A DNA stretch of 64,000 nucleotides from Microbacterium schleiferi (GCF_015565955.1 NZ_CP064760.1:1-64000); one strand, 5' to 3'. Shown: positions 20,541-30,377, counted from the first letter of the stretch. Notes: a model not told the origin generated them from the letters alone. Made by a program: numbers and translations.

Positions 20541-21199
20541 CCGCCGGTCCACAGATCGTCGCCCCGGTGCTCGTGGTCGACAATCACGACAGTTTCGTGC
20601 ACACCCTCGTGGGATATCTGCACGAGTTGGGCGCCGAGACGGTCATGGTCGAAGCCGATCAGGTCGAGCCGGATGCCGTCCCTCGCCTCGTCGGCGACCA
20701 TGCCGGAATCCTCGTCTCCCCCGGTCCCGGTCGGCCTGCCGACACCGCGGCTTCGCAGTTCCTCGTTCGTGAGGCTGTCGACCGCGGCGTCCCCGTCCTG
20801 GGGGTCTGCCTCGGGCACCAGGTGATCGCTGAGGCGCTGGGTGCTCGGGTCACTGTTGCTCCTGAACTGTTCCACGGTGTCACTTCGCCGGTCAGCCACG
20901 ACGGCTCGATGCTGTTCGCCGGCATTCCGTCGCCGTTCGTCGCCAACCGGTATCACTCGCTGTCGGTGGAGCCCGACACGCTCCCCGACGATCTTGTGAT
21001 CACGGCTCGCACCGACAGCGGAATCGTGATGGGGATCGCTCACCGCCGCGCTCCGCTGTGGGGAGTCCAGTTCCACCCCGAGAGCGTCCTCACCGAGGGC
21101 GGCTACCGCCTCCTGGCGAACTGGTTGGAACGCGTCGGTGTTACGGGTGCCGTGCACCGCTCCCACAGTCTGCGACCCCACATCGCCATCACCGCCTGA
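20537..21199 (+). CDS. Glutamine amidotransferase, anthranilate/aminodeoxychorismate synthase component II
   Basis: The 220-residue class I glutamine amidotransferase releases ammonia from glutamine for chorismate amination. The Cys is in PVLGVCLGHQVIAEALGA, and the His-Glu pair is in LWGVQFHPESVLTEGG. The start GTG at 20537 overlaps the preceding stop. No synthase component I gene lies nearby; in actinobacteria this gene commonly sits alone beside pknB. Whether it serves folate (PabA), tryptophan (TrpG) or both cannot be settled from this window. The last 15 residues are non-conserved. Confidence 0.9.
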   Translation: MTAGPQIVAPVLVVDNHDSFVHTLVGYLHELGAETVMVEADQVEPDAVPRLVGDHAGILVSPGPGRPADTAASQFLVREAVDRGVPVLGVCLGHQVIAEALGARVTVAPELFHGVTSPVSHDGSMLFAGIPSPFVANRYHSLSVEPDTLPDDLVITARTDSGIVMGIAHRRAPLWGVQFHPESVLTEGGYRLLANWLERVGVTGAVHRSHSLRPHIAITA

Positions 21200-21218
21200 G
21201 CCGAGCGGCAGAGGCAGC

Positions 21219-22919
21219 TCAGCCCGAGCAGTAGGTCAACGTGATCGTCGACCGGATGGGCACCTCGCCGGGCGCGAGGGACTGCGCGATCACGACCGGC
21301 GGGTTGGTCGCCGGGCACGAGGAGTCTTCCTGCGTCTCGACCGTCACCTGTGTATCGGGTGCTTCGAGTTCCCGCGTTGCGGCCTCGACGGTGTATCCGG
21401 TCACGTCGTTGATCAGAACACGTCCGGTTGCCACGACGAGATCGACACTGCTTCCGACCGCGACCTCATCACCGGTTGCCGGGTCGGCCGAGATGACCGT
21501 GCCCGCGGAGAGGGTGGGGTCGTTGCGGGAGGTGACGGTGCCGACCCGCAGCCCCACCTGCTCGAGAGCTTGTGTCGCTGCCTCTTGGGTGAGACCCGCG
21601 AGCGTCGGCACGGCAGCGAGCTCCTGACCCGTAGACACGTACACCCTGATTTCCTGGTTCACCTCGACCGAGACATCCGTATCGGGGTCCGTCCGGATGA
21701 CGTTTCCTTCAGCAACCTCGACGCTCGATTCCTCGACGCGAACGGGCACCAGGTCTTGAGCGATCAGTTCCTCGGAGGCCCGCTCGTAGGTCATGCCGGT
21801 CACGTCGGGAACGATGCGGGAGTTGCTCGGTACCGTGTCGTCTCCGCGAGGGATCGTCAGCACCCAGAAGAGCACGGAGATCAGGAGCACCGCGAGGATC
21901 GCGACACCCGCCCACACCCAGGCGACGGGCGGACCTGACTGCGTGCGCCGCATCGTGGTGTCGGTCGAGAGCTGACGAAGCGATCGGGCGGTCTCGGCAG
22001 CCTGCCGCGGGTTGGGTCCGTACAGCTCGCTCGTGAGGGTTCCGAGCTGGCGGCGCGAGGGCGCCTTGCCGGTGAGCGCGTGCGTCAGAGCGGCGCGAAA
22101 CGACGCCGAATCCTGGTAGCGCTGGAACGGGTCCTTGGCGAGAGCCCGCAGCACGACGGCATCCAGTGCGCGCGGGATGTCTTCGTTGATCTCCGACGGG
22201 GTGAGGGGTGTTTCGCTGACGTGCTGGTACGCAACGGCAACCGGAGACTCACCGCGAAACGGTGCGCGCCCGGTCAGGAGCTCATAGAGCACGACACCGG
22301 TGGAGTACAGGTCGGCACGAGCGTCGACCGGCTCCCCCTTTGCCTGCTCGGGCGAAAAGTAGGCGGCAGTCCCCAGGATCGCGGTGGTCTCGGCGACCGT
22401 GGATGACGAGTCCGAGACAGCGCGCGCGATGCCGAAGTCCATGACCTTGATGTGGTCGTCGGCGGTGACCATGACGTTGCCGGGTTTGATGTCGCGGTGC
22501 ACGACGCCGGCTCGGTGGGAGTACTCGAGCGCCTCGAGGATGCCGTCGGCGTAGGCAACCGCACGTTCGGCATCGAGGGGGCCGTCTTCAATCAGATCCT
22601 TGAGGAGTTTCCCCGTGACCAGTTCCATGACGATGTACGGCACCGGCTGGGTCGACCCGTCGGGCAAGGACTCGGTCTCTTCGCCGGCGTCGAACACGCG
22701 CACGATCGTCGGATGCGACATCCGCGACGCGGCCTGCGCCTCGAGGCGGAACCGGGTGCGGAAGCCGCCATCGCGGGCGAGTTCAGGATCGAGGATCTTG
22801 ATGGCGACGTCGCGGCCGAGGGTCAGATCGTAGCCGCGGTAGACCGCCGCCATACCGCCACGGCCGATCGGTTCGTCGATTCGGTAGCGTCCCGACAGCA
22901 CGCGTGAATCGTCGGTCAC
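21219..22919 (-). CDS. pknB: Serine/threonine protein kinase with PASTA domains
   Basis: This 566-residue membrane kinase senses peptidoglycan fragments and phosphorylates division and wall-synthesis proteins. The kinase domain is about residues 12-270: GRGGMAAVYRG loop, VAIKILD lysine, HRDIKPGNVMV catalytic loop, DFGIARA, and SPEQAKGEP. A membrane helix (VWAGVAILAVLLISVLFWVL) is near 335. Three PASTA repeats follow, opening with VPDVTGMTYERAS, VPTLAGLTQEAAT and INDVTGYTVEAAT. GTG 22919 is preceded by GGGAGGGG. It is the last gene of the wall/signalling operon and convergent with the amidotransferase gene. Confidence 0.96.
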   Translation of the reverse strand: MTDDSRVLSGRYRIDEPIGRGGMAAVYRGYDLTLGRDVAIKILDPELARDGGFRTRFRLEAQAASRMSHPTIVRVFDAGEETESLPDGSTQPVPYIVMELVTGKLLKDLIEDGPLDAERAVAYADGILEALEYSHRAGVVHRDIKPGNVMVTADDHIKVMDFGIARAVSDSSSTVAETTAILGTAAYFSPEQAKGEPVDARADLYSTGVVLYELLTGRAPFRGESPVAVAYQHVSETPLTPSEINEDIPRALDAVVLRALAKDPFQRYQDSASFRAALTHALTGKAPSRRQLGTLTSELYGPNPRQAAETARSLRQLSTDTTMRRTQSGPPVAWVWAGVAILAVLLISVLFWVLTIPRGDDTVPSNSRIVPDVTGMTYERASEELIAQDLVPVRVEESSVEVAEGNVIRTDPDTDVSVEVNQEIRVYVSTGQELAAVPTLAGLTQEAATQALEQVGLRVGTVTSRNDPTLSAGTVISADPATGDEVAVGSSVDLVVATGRVLINDVTGYTVEAATRELEAPDTQVTVETQEDSSCPATNPPVVIAQSLAPGEVPIRSTITLTYCSG

Positions 22920-22998
22920 ACTACCCCTCCCTGACTGAGCCAGTCTCTTCAGCCTAGTCGAGTGCCCCTGTGAACTCCGGTCAGGGTGTGGATGCCGG

Positions 22999-24711
22999 TC
23001 AGGGTGTGGTGGTCGGAGCCGGGGTCGGCGCTGCCTGGATCTGTACCTGCATCTGTGGCGAGGCATCCGACCGTCGCTGCTCGGTTCCGCCACTGCACAA
23101 TGCGGTGTACGACGCCGTCAGGGTCTGTCCTGTCGCGTTGGCGATGAGGATCGCCTCGTCGCGGTCATTCGGCGGGAAGTCGCGCTGCGAGGTGCCGTCG
23201 ACGGTGAAGACGGCGTTCTGCAGCGTGACGGTGTAACCGCTGAGGGTTCCCGTGCCCGTCGGGCACGTGAAGCTGTCCCACGTCAGCGTGACGGTCGACC
23301 CGGCCTCGGCGGGCGCGCCTCCCTGGATGGCCGGCGGGTTGCTCGGGCCCCCGATCGGGGTGACCTGGCCGTAGCACGAGACGGTCAGTGCTGTCGTCGG
23401 CTCGATGTTGCCGGTCGGGTTGACCTGCCAGACGACGCCGACCTGCGAGTCATCCGGAGCCGCGGTGCCCGTGTCGGTGACGACCTCGAGAACGCCCGCG
23501 CTCTTGGCGGCCTGCACTGCCTGCTCGCACTGCATGCCGACGAGGTTCAGGCTGTCGATGTTGATGCGGGTTTCGCTGGGCGAGGGCGTCGGGGTCGATG
23601 CGCTGGGCGAGGGGGCCGACGACGAGTTGGTGGGGTCGGGCGCCGGCTGCTGGTTGGCAAGGAGGGCCCAGATCGTGCCACCGAGCACGAGGACGAGAAG
23701 GATGATGAGCGCGACAAGCGGCCACGTCCACGGGCTGCGCTTGCGCGGCGCGGGCTCTTCCTCGGGGCTGTCTGGCGCCGGCATCAGCCGTGTCTCTGCG
23801 GACGTCGCCGTCGAGGTGAGGAGGGCCGTCGCGTCATCGGCGGCTACGGCCCCGGCGGCGATCGCCGGGATGGCGGCAGCGGCCGCGGCGACATCGCCTC
23901 GGCGAAGAGCGGTGGCAGCACGCGCGACGGCGGCAGCGGTGGCCGGGCGGTCTTCGGGCTTCTTGGCGATCATCGCCATGACGAGGTTCTGGACGGGAAC
24001 GGCCACGGTCGGCGGCAGCGGCGGCGGCTGCTCGTTGATCTGGGCCATCGCGATCGCGACCTGGGACTCGCCGGTGAACGGACGCTTGCCCGCGAGGCAC
24101 TCGTACGCGACGATGCCGAGCGAGTAGACATCGGTCGCGGGCGATGCCGGGTGACCGGATGCCTGCTCGGGCGACAGGTACTGCACGGTGCCCATGACCT
24201 GACCGGTTGCGGTCAGCGGCACCTGGTCGGCGATGCGGGCGATACCGAAGTCGGTGATCTTGACGCGCCCGTCAGGGGTGATGAGGAGGTTGCCCGGCTT
24301 GATGTCGCGGTGGACAAGCCCTGCAGCGTGAGCTGCCTGCAGCGCCGCGGAGGTCTGGGCGATGATGTCGAGAGTCTTGTCGGTGGACAGCGAACCGTCT
24401 CGTTCGAGAATCGTCGAGAGCGCTTCACCCGGAACGAGTTCCATGACCAGGAACGCGCTGCCGTTCTCCTCGCCGTAGTCGAAGACGCTCGCGATGCCCT
24501 CGTGGTTGACGAGAGCCGCGTGGCGGGCTTCGGCGCGGAAGCGCTCCAGAAAGCCGGGGTCGCCCATGTACTCGTCTTTGAGGATCTTGATCGCGACCGT
24601 CCGTCCGATGACGTGGTCGGTTGCTTCCCAGACCTCGCCCATGCCGCCGATCGCGATCCGCGAATCCAGCTCGTAACGGCCGCCGAAGGTCACACCCTGC
24701 GTCGGTCTCAT
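22999..24711 (-). CDS. pknA: Serine/threonine protein kinase (PknA-type) with C-terminal extracellular region
   Basis: The 570-residue kinase is the usual partner of PknB in cell-shape control. The kinase domain is about 12-270, with AIGGMGEVWEA, VAIKILKDEY, HRDIKPGNLLI, DFGIARIAD and SPEQASGHPAS. An Ala-rich region and a membrane helix (WPLVALIILLVLVLGGTIWALL, about 335) follow. The extracellular part has a Ser/Pro/Thr-rich linker and one PASTA-like segment (NLVGMQCEQAVQAAKSAG), then a region rich in Thr and Gly. Its ATG overlaps the pbpA stop as ATGA. Confidence 0.93.
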   Translation of the reverse strand: MRPTQGVTFGGRYELDSRIAIGGMGEVWEATDHVIGRTVAIKILKDEYMGDPGFLERFRAEARHAALVNHEGIASVFDYGEENGSAFLVMELVPGEALSTILERDGSLSTDKTLDIIAQTSAALQAAHAAGLVHRDIKPGNLLITPDGRVKITDFGIARIADQVPLTATGQVMGTVQYLSPEQASGHPASPATDVYSLGIVAYECLAGKRPFTGESQVAIAMAQINEQPPPLPPTVAVPVQNLVMAMIAKKPEDRPATAAAVARAATALRRGDVAAAAAAIPAIAAGAVAADDATALLTSTATSAETRLMPAPDSPEEEPAPRKRSPWTWPLVALIILLVLVLGGTIWALLANQQPAPDPTNSSSAPSPSASTPTPSPSETRINIDSLNLVGMQCEQAVQAAKSAGVLEVVTDTGTAAPDDSQVGVVWQVNPTGNIEPTTALTVSCYGQVTPIGGPSNPPAIQGGAPAEAGSTVTLTWDSFTCPTGTGTLSGYTVTLQNAVFTVDGTSQRDFPPNDRDEAILIANATGQTLTASYTALCSGGTEQRRSDASPQMQVQIQAAPTPAPTTTP

Positions 24712-26161
24712 TTGTTCAGCACCGCCTCCATGACCTGCTTCGCGATCGGGGACGCGATGAGGTCCCCGTATCCCGACTGACCCTTTCCGCCACCGTTTTC
24801 CACGACGACGGCCACTGCCACCTCGGGATCGTCGGCGGGCGCGAACCCGGTGAACCAGAGGGTGTACGGCTTGTCGGGTCCGTTCTCCGCCGTACCCGTC
24901 TTACCGGCCACGTCGACGCCCTCTATTCTTGCATTCGAGGCGGCGCCGTTTTCGACATTCGCGACCATCATGGCGACCATCTCCTCAGTGAGGGCGGGGC
25001 TCAGTGCCTCGCCGAAAACAGTGTTCTCAAACGTCTGCTGTACCGACAGGTCAGGTCCGATGACCTGATCGACCATGCGGGGGTTCATGACGATCCCGCC
25101 GTTGGCGATCCCGGCTGACACCATCGCCATCTGCAGCGGTGTTGCCGTCACCTGTCCCTGACCGAAGCCCGTGAGGGCGGTCTGCGGGGCATCGAGCCCC
25201 GGGGATAGCTCGAGGGGATCGAATCGAGCGGGATGGCAAACGACAGGTTGAAGCCGAACTTCTCGGCCTGTTGGCGGATCGCTTCGTCGCCCAGCTGCAC
25301 AGCCAGCTGCGCCATGGGGATGTTGCAGCTGAGGCGGAGGGCGTCGGCAATCGACACGGTCTCGCCCGGGCCGCACGTTCCGCCGCTGGCGTTGCGGATC
25401 GTGTTGGACGACTGCGGGAGCTGCCAGATGGCGGGGTTCGGGATCTGCGATTCGGGGGTGTACTGGCCCGAGGCGAGCGCCGCGGCGACGACGACGACCT
25501 TGAACGTCGACCCCGGCGGGTTGAGATCTCCGGCGATGGCGCGGTTGTACAGCGGATTGGCCGGATCCGCGAGCAGCCTCGCATAGTCAGTCTCGACCTG
25601 CTCCGTGTTGTGCGAGACGAGCAGGTTCGTGTCGTAGCTCGGGCTGGTGACCATCGCCAGGACCCGCCCGGTGTCGGGTTCGATCGCGATGACAGCGCCC
25701 TGCAGATCGCCGAGGGCCTCGTAGGCTGCACGCTGCACATCGGCATCCAGCGACAGCACGACATTGGAGCCGCGCGGCGGCTGCCCGGTGAGGATCTGCT
25801 CGATCCGCGAGAGGAACTGCGAACTCGCGGTGCCGCTGAGCTCGTCATTCATCGCCTGTTCGATGCCCGTCGCTTCACCGACGACCGGGATCACGCCGGT
25901 CACCGGAGCCCACATGTCGGGATCGACGTAGACACGCTGCCAGCTGAAGACGTCGCTGGACGGCACGGATGAGGCAATCGCCGAACCGCTCGCGATGATG
26001 GATCCGCGCTGCACCTCGTACGAGTCGTACAGGGCGCGGGTATTGCGGGGGTAGTCGGCGAGGTCCGCGGACTGAACGCCCTGGATCCACGTGGTCGACG
26101 CGAACAGCGCGAGGAACATCATCAGCATCAGGATGCTGAGTCGGCGCAACTCCTTGGTCAT
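24708..26161 (-). CDS. pbpA: Class B penicillin-binding protein (one-base frameshift)
   Basis: This transpeptidase cross-links peptidoglycan during growth and septation, working with the adjacent SEDS protein. An N-terminal membrane helix (LSILMLMMFLALFASTTWI) is followed by a dimerisation domain. The transpeptidase motifs are SxxK in NPPGSTFKVV, SxN in LRLSCNIPMAQ, and KTG in DVAGKTGTAENG. The frame breaks at the four-base C/G run 25201-25204; one extra base reads SSYPPGLDAPQTALTGFGQG. The corrected length is 484 residues, normal for actinobacterial PbpA. It lies 16 bases after rodA/ftsW and overlaps pknA. Confidence 0.95.
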
Positions 26162-26177
26162 CGTGCCATCACCCCCG

Positions 26178-27584
26178 TCATCCGATCACCGCACGAGGTC
26201 GGCTGCGGACGGCATCCGAGATCCGCAGCAGGAGCGCCACGATGATCCAGTTGGCCACGAGCGAGGATCCGCCCGCCGCCAGGAACGGCGTCGTGAGTCC
26301 CGTGACGGGGATCACGCGGGTGACCCCGCCGACCATGATGAACACCTGCAACGCGATCGTGAAGGCGAGGCCGGTCGCAAGAAGCTTGCCGAAGTCATCC
26401 TGCCCGGCGACACCGATCCGGATGCCGCGGGCGACGAACACCATGTACAGCAGCAGGATCGCGAAGACACCGGCAAGGCCGAGCTCTTCGCCAAGGCTGG
26501 GGAGGATGTAGTCGCTCTGCGACAGCGGTGTGATGTACGGGCGGCCCTGCCCGAGTCCGGTGCCGATCAGGCCGCCATGGGCGAGGCCGTAGATGCCTTG
26601 TACGAGCTGGAAGCTGCCGCCGGTTGCATCGATGCGCTCGGGGTTGAAGGGGTCGAGCCAGTTGTCGAAGCGTCCGCCGACGTAGGTCAGGATGCGCGAG
26701 GCGAAGAACGCGCCGGCGGCTGCCAGCACGAGACCGATGACGACCCAGGAGGTCTTGCCGGTGGCAACGTAGAGCATCGCGACGAACATGCCGAACAGCA
26801 GCAGGCCGGTGCCGAGGTCGCGCTGCAGCACGATGATGCCGAGCGAGATCAGCCAGAGCACGAGCAGGGGTCCGAGCTCGCGCGCTCGCGGCCACGTCAT
26901 GCCGAGGAACCGGGTGCCGACAGAGCTCAGACTCTCGCGCGTGCGCACGAGGTAGCCGGCGAAGAAGATCGCCAGCGAGATCTTTGCGAGCTCACCGGGC
27001 TGGAACGAGAAGATCCCCAGCGACACCCAGACGTCGGCGTTCGCGTCGGTTCCCAGGCCCGGCACGATCGGGAGCAGGAGCAGCGCGATCCCGACGAACC
27101 CGAAGATGTAGGTGTAGCGGAACAGCACGCGGTAGTTGCGCAGCGCGATCACGACGGCGAGGCATCCGAGGATCGCGATCCCCGCCCACGCGAGCTGGCG
27201 AACCGACGCCGCATCCCAGCCCTCCGCGCCGATCGCGAGGTCGATGCGGTAGATCATTGCGATCCCGAGCCCCGTGAGCAGGGTGGCTATCGGCACGACG
27301 AACGGGTCGGCATCGCGTGCCCACACGCGCAGGGCGACGTGGACGGCGATCACTGTCGTGAACAGCCCACCGAACGCGATGAGGTAGCCCGGCGCGATCT
27401 CGCCCATGACGCCGAGCTGGACCAGCACGAGCGCGCCGAGGGAGAGCACGAGGGCGAACAGCAGCAGGCCCAGCTCGCGGTTGCGCTGCTTTTGGGGTGT
27501 ACGCAGGCGCTTGAGTGCCCGGACGACTGCCGTGTCGGCCGAGATCTCGGGCGCCGGCTCGCGCGTGATCGCGGGATCAGCCAC
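26178..27584 (-). CDS. rodA: SEDS family peptidoglycan polymerase (FtsW/RodA/SpoVE)
   Basis: The 468-residue polytopic protein is a SEDS glycosyltransferase that polymerises lipid II, paired with PbpA. About 12 membrane helices are visible. Conserved segments include FSFQPGELAKISLAIFFAGYL, LLVLWLISLGIIVLQRDLGTG (with the catalytic-region aspartate) and PYITPLSQSDYILPSLGEELG. The GTG at 27584 overlaps the phosphatase stop by eight bases. Whether it acts in elongation (RodA) or elsewhere is not decidable from sequence; the kinase-cluster position favours RodA. Confidence 0.94.
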   Translation of the reverse strand: MADPAITREPAPEISADTAVVRALKRLRTPQKQRNRELGLLLFALVLSLGALVLVQLGVMGEIAPGYLIAFGGLFTTVIAVHVALRVWARDADPFVVPIATLLTGLGIAMIYRIDLAIGAEGWDAASVRQLAWAGIAILGCLAVVIALRNYRVLFRYTYIFGFVGIALLLLPIVPGLGTDANADVWVSLGIFSFQPGELAKISLAIFFAGYLVRTRESLSSVGTRFLGMTWPRARELGPLLVLWLISLGIIVLQRDLGTGLLLFGMFVAMLYVATGKTSWVVIGLVLAAAGAFFASRILTYVGGRFDNWLDPFNPERIDATGGSFQLVQGIYGLAHGGLIGTGLGQGRPYITPLSQSDYILPSLGEELGLAGVFAILLLYMVFVARGIRIGVAGQDDFGKLLATGLAFTIALQVFIMVGGVTRVIPVTGLTTPFLAAGGSSLVANWIIVALLLRISDAVRSRPRAVIG

Positions 27585-28818
27585 TGGGCACCTCCGCTCG
27601 CGATTCGATTCTGTCGACGATCGCTCGCGCGTCTGCCAGAGATCGTGCCGAGATGGTGCGCTCGACGGTTGTGCGGTCGAACGACTGGAGGTCGGCCAGC
27701 AGGATGCCGGTGTCTTCGTACGGGGTCGACAGCGAGATCGGGCCGATGTTCTGCTGGATGCCGCGGTAGATGACGACAGTGTCGTCGTCGGCGCCGACGA
27801 AGAATCGGGTCTGCGTCCACTGGTACGCCCCGAAGAGGGCGACACCGATCATCGCCAGCACGATCACGAAGCCCGCGATCCAGGCGAGCTGACGACGGCG
27901 CGAGCGGCGCCGGTCCTCTTCGATGAGCTCCTCGAGGAACTCCGGTGCGGGCTCGAAGTGGCTCGGTTCGTTGGCGGCCTGGCGCGCAGGGTGGAGCCAG
28001 CTCGTGCGCGAGCTGCGCGCGGCGGGAACGTCGATCCCTTCCGGGTTGGACGCGGAACCGACAACCGTCGCCGTTCCCGAGAAGAGCGGATGCTGACCGC
28101 CGACATCGACCAGCACGATCGTGACGTTGTCGGGCGCTCCCGCGTCCAGGGCCATCTTCAGCAGGGCATCCGCGGTCCGGGCGGGAGCGAGATCGGCCCC
28201 CAGGGCCTTGGCGGTCTGGGTGTCGGGGACGACCCCGCACAGCCCGTCCGAGCACAGGAGCCAGCGATCGCCCGGCTGGGTCGGCATGACGAACGTGTCG
28301 ATCTCGGGGTTCGGTGACATATCCCCGAGCACGCGCATGAGCACCGAGCGCCGCGGGTGATACCGCGCCTCCTCGGGGGTGATGCGCCCCGAGTCCACGA
28401 GGCGCTGGACGAAGGTGTGGTCTGTGGTGATCTGCGTCAGCGCGCCATCGCGGTACAGGTACACTCGGGAGTCGCCGATGTGGGCGATGACGGCATAGTC
28501 GTCGACCATCGCGAGGGCGCTCACTGTCGTTCCCATGCCGGCAAGTTCCGGGCGCACGGCGACGGTGTCGATGAGTGTCGCCGCGGTGTCGGTAATCGCC
28601 TCGCCGAGGGCCCGTTCGGCAGCTGCCGGTGAGTCGAAGGGCCGGTCGAGGTCGGTGAGCTGCGCGATCGCGATGCTCGAGGCAACGTCGCCCCCGGCGT
28701 GGCCGCCCATCCCGTCGGCGACGACGAACAGGTTGGATCCGGCGTACCCGGAATCCTGATTGTTCGAGCGCACCTTCCCGGTGTGCGAGAGTGCCGCGCT
28801 GGATCCTTCGAAGACCAT
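27577..28818 (-). CDS. PP2C family Ser/Thr protein phosphatase (PstP-type)
   Basis: The 413-residue phosphatase reverses the action of PknA and PknB. The PP2C domain covers about 5-235, with metal-binding aspartates in VRSNNQDSG, FVVADGMGGHAGG, WLLCSDGLCGVV and GAPDNVTIVLVDV. A membrane helix (WIAGFVIVLAMIGVALFGAYQW) near 310 is followed by an extracytoplasmic tail of about 85 residues. Its position between fhaB and rodA is the classic actinobacterial order. Confidence 0.95.
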   Translation of the reverse strand: MVFEGSSAALSHTGKVRSNNQDSGYAGSNLFVVADGMGGHAGGDVASSIAIAQLTDLDRPFDSPAAAERALGEAITDTAATLIDTVAVRPELAGMGTTVSALAMVDDYAVIAHIGDSRVYLYRDGALTQITTDHTFVQRLVDSGRITPEEARYHPRRSVLMRVLGDMSPNPEIDTFVMPTQPGDRWLLCSDGLCGVVPDTQTAKALGADLAPARTADALLKMALDAGAPDNVTIVLVDVGGQHPLFSGTATVVGSASNPEGIDVPAARSSRTSWLHPARQAANEPSHFEPAPEFLEELIEEDRRRSRRRQLAWIAGFVIVLAMIGVALFGAYQWTQTRFFVGADDDTVVIYRGIQQNIGPISLSTPYEDTGILLADLQSFDRTTVERTISARSLADARAIVDRIESRAEVPSG

Positions 28819-28831
28819 GACGGGTCGGCCG

Positions 28832-29350
28832 TTACTTCCGCAGTTCGAAGGTCGTGGCGCCGACCTTGATGGGGGCGCCGATCTTCACCTCGACCGGCGC
28901 TGACACGCGTACGCCGTCGTGCCACGTGCCGTTCGTCGAATCGAGGTCTTGCAGCATCCACTGGTCGCCCCACAGCAGCAGGCGGGCGTGATGGCTCGAG
29001 GTGTAGTCGTCACGGATGACGAGCCCCGACTCGCTGGATCGCCCGATCGTCAGCGGCTCGGTGCCCAGCGGCAGCTCGAGACCGGTCTTCGGGCCGCTGG
29101 TGATCACGATGCGCGAGACGGTGTCTTTCTTCGCGGGGTCGCCGGCAGCTGCCGACGGGGCCGTCAGGGCTGTGGGGGCCACGGGAGCGGTCTCGCGGGG
29201 CGCTGGGGCAGCCGGTGCCGCCGCCTCCGGCATCCGTCGCACGCGCACGCCGAAGACGTCGGCGCGCAGCGAGTACACGACGGCGAACACGAAGAACCAC
29301 AGCACCAGGAGGAACCCGATCTGCAGCAGAAGAAGCGTCAGTTCGCTCAT
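28832..29350 (-). CDS. FHA domain protein with N-terminal membrane anchor (FhaB-type)
   Basis: The 172-residue protein has an N-terminal membrane helix (ELTLLLLQIGFLLVLWFFVFAVV), then VYSLRADVFGVR and an Ala/Pro linker. A C-terminal FHA domain carries the phosphothreonine-binding motif: IGRSSESGLVIRDDYTSSHHARL, then LDSTNGTWHDGVRV. FHA proteins of this type bind kinase substrates in wall synthesis (FipA/FhaB). The start at 29350 overlaps the fhaA stop as ATGA. Confidence 0.92.
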   Translation of the reverse strand: MSELTLLLLQIGFLLVLWFFVFAVVYSLRADVFGVRVRRMPEAAAPAAPAPRETAPVAPTALTAPSAAAGDPAKKDTVSRIVITSGPKTGLELPLGTEPLTIGRSSESGLVIRDDYTSSHHARLLLWGDQWMLQDLDSTNGTWHDGVRVSAPVEVKIGAPIKVGATTFELRK

Positions 29351-30084
29351 GCGCGCCCGCCCCCGTCGAACATGTCGAACGCGCGGGTGGCATCGGATGC
29401 CGCAGGCCGCGCCGGTGCCGAGGCCTGCGCGACGATCCGGAAGACCATGTCGGTGCGGCCGATCGTGATCGTCGCGTCCGGCGGCAACGGCGACTCGCTG
29501 ATCTTGCGGCCGTTCAGCAGCGTCCCGTTGGTGGATCCGAGGTCGCGCACCATAGCGCGCTCGCCGTCCCAGAGAACCTCGACGTGACGTCGGCTGGTGC
29601 CGGCATCCGCCAGAGTGATGTCGGCGTCGCTGCCGCGTCCGATCACGGTCCGCGCCTTGACGAGCGGATGCCGCTGGCCGGCGATGTCCAGGACGCCGCG
29701 CCACGACACCGATCCCTGCGCGGTCGAGGAGTCGACCTGCAGGGTTCCGGTCGAGAGGGCATCGTCGCGGCGGATGGTCACCGAGACGGGACCCGCAAAC
29801 GTGTACCCCTGCGCGCGGGAGTGCTTTGCCACCAGGTCGGCCAGTTCGTCGACGAGGGGCTGGCCGATGGCCTGCATCCGCTCGTCGTCGGAGGGCGCGA
29901 GCCGGACGGTGAAGGTGTTGGGGGCGAGAATCCGGTCCCGGGCAACCACGGCGGCCTTCTTGTCGAGCTCGCTGCGCAGGGCAGAAGCGATCTCGACGGG
30001 CTGGATCCCGCTACGGAAGGTCTTCGCGAACGCGCCATTGACGGCACGTTCGAGCCCCTTCTCGAAGCTGTCAAGTAGTCCCAC
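29347..30084 (-). CDS. DUF3662 and FHA domain protein (FhaA-type)
   Basis: This 245-residue protein has the N-terminal DUF3662 domain: MGLLDSFEKGLERAVNGAF, then GIQPVEIASALRSELDKKA, to about 125. A C-terminal FHA domain follows, with VIGRGSDADITLADAGTSRRH and LGSTNGTLLNGRKI. FhaA is a phospho-dependent adaptor of PknB that links to the lipid II flippase in mycobacteria. It is the first gene of the - strand wall/signalling operon, opposite tRNA-Leu. Confidence 0.94.
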   Translation of the reverse strand: MGLLDSFEKGLERAVNGAFAKTFRSGIQPVEIASALRSELDKKAAVVARDRILAPNTFTVRLAPSDDERMQAIGQPLVDELADLVAKHSRAQGYTFAGPVSVTIRRDDALSTGTLQVDSSTAQGSVSWRGVLDIAGQRHPLVKARTVIGRGSDADITLADAGTSRRHVEVLWDGERAMVRDLGSTNGTLLNGRKISESPLPPDATITIGRTDMVFRIVAQASAPARPAASDATRAFDMFDGGGRA

Positions 30085-30237
30085 GGATCTCCTCAGGCAG
30101 GCAGAGCGGTGCGTCCATGCTAGTTGGAGACTCTGAACAGGCCATGGACGACCTGGCCGTCAAGCTCGGATACCGGACTCGACGCCCCGATCTGCCGTGA
30201 TATCCTCGGGAAGTTGATCCGCGGTTCGCCGCGGTTC

Positions 30238-30321
30238 GCGCGAGTGGCGGAATAGGCAGACGCGCTGGCTTCAGGTGCCAGTGCCCGAAAGGGCGTGGGG
30301 GTTCAACTCCCCCCTCGCGCA
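30238..30321 (+). tRNA. tRNA-Leu (CAG)
   Basis: An 84-base class II tRNA. Acceptor GCGCGAG pairs with CTCGCGC. The anticodon stem CTGGC/GCCAG encloses TTCAGGT, giving anticodon CAG. A long variable arm (TGCCCGAAAGGGCG) and the T arm GGGGGTTCAACTCCCCC are present. CCA is not encoded. A possible -10 element TATCCT lies at 30201-30206. It marks the boundary of the fhaA-pknB cluster as in other actinobacteria. Confidence 0.96.
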
Positions 30322-30328
30322 CAGGAGA

Positions 30329-30354
30329 GAAGGTCCCGAGAGGGGCCTTCTTTT
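30329..30354 (+). terminator. Rho-independent terminator of tRNA-Leu
   Basis: GAAGGTCCC (30329-30337) pairs with GGGGCCTTC (30342-30350), with one G-T wobble and the loop GAGA, followed by TTTT. Confidence 0.85.
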
Positions 30355-30377
30355 CGTCCTACCCGACTCGAGGCGCC

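Noticed and set aside
24708..26161. pbpA as a pseudogene.
   Set aside because: All three catalytic motifs are intact on either side of a single homopolymer slip, as in ten other sites of this sequence.
26091..27773. Long + strand frame opposite the SEDS polymerase gene.
   Set aside because: Extremely rich in Arg, Asp, Glu and Gln, without a domain; mirror image of membrane-helix codons.
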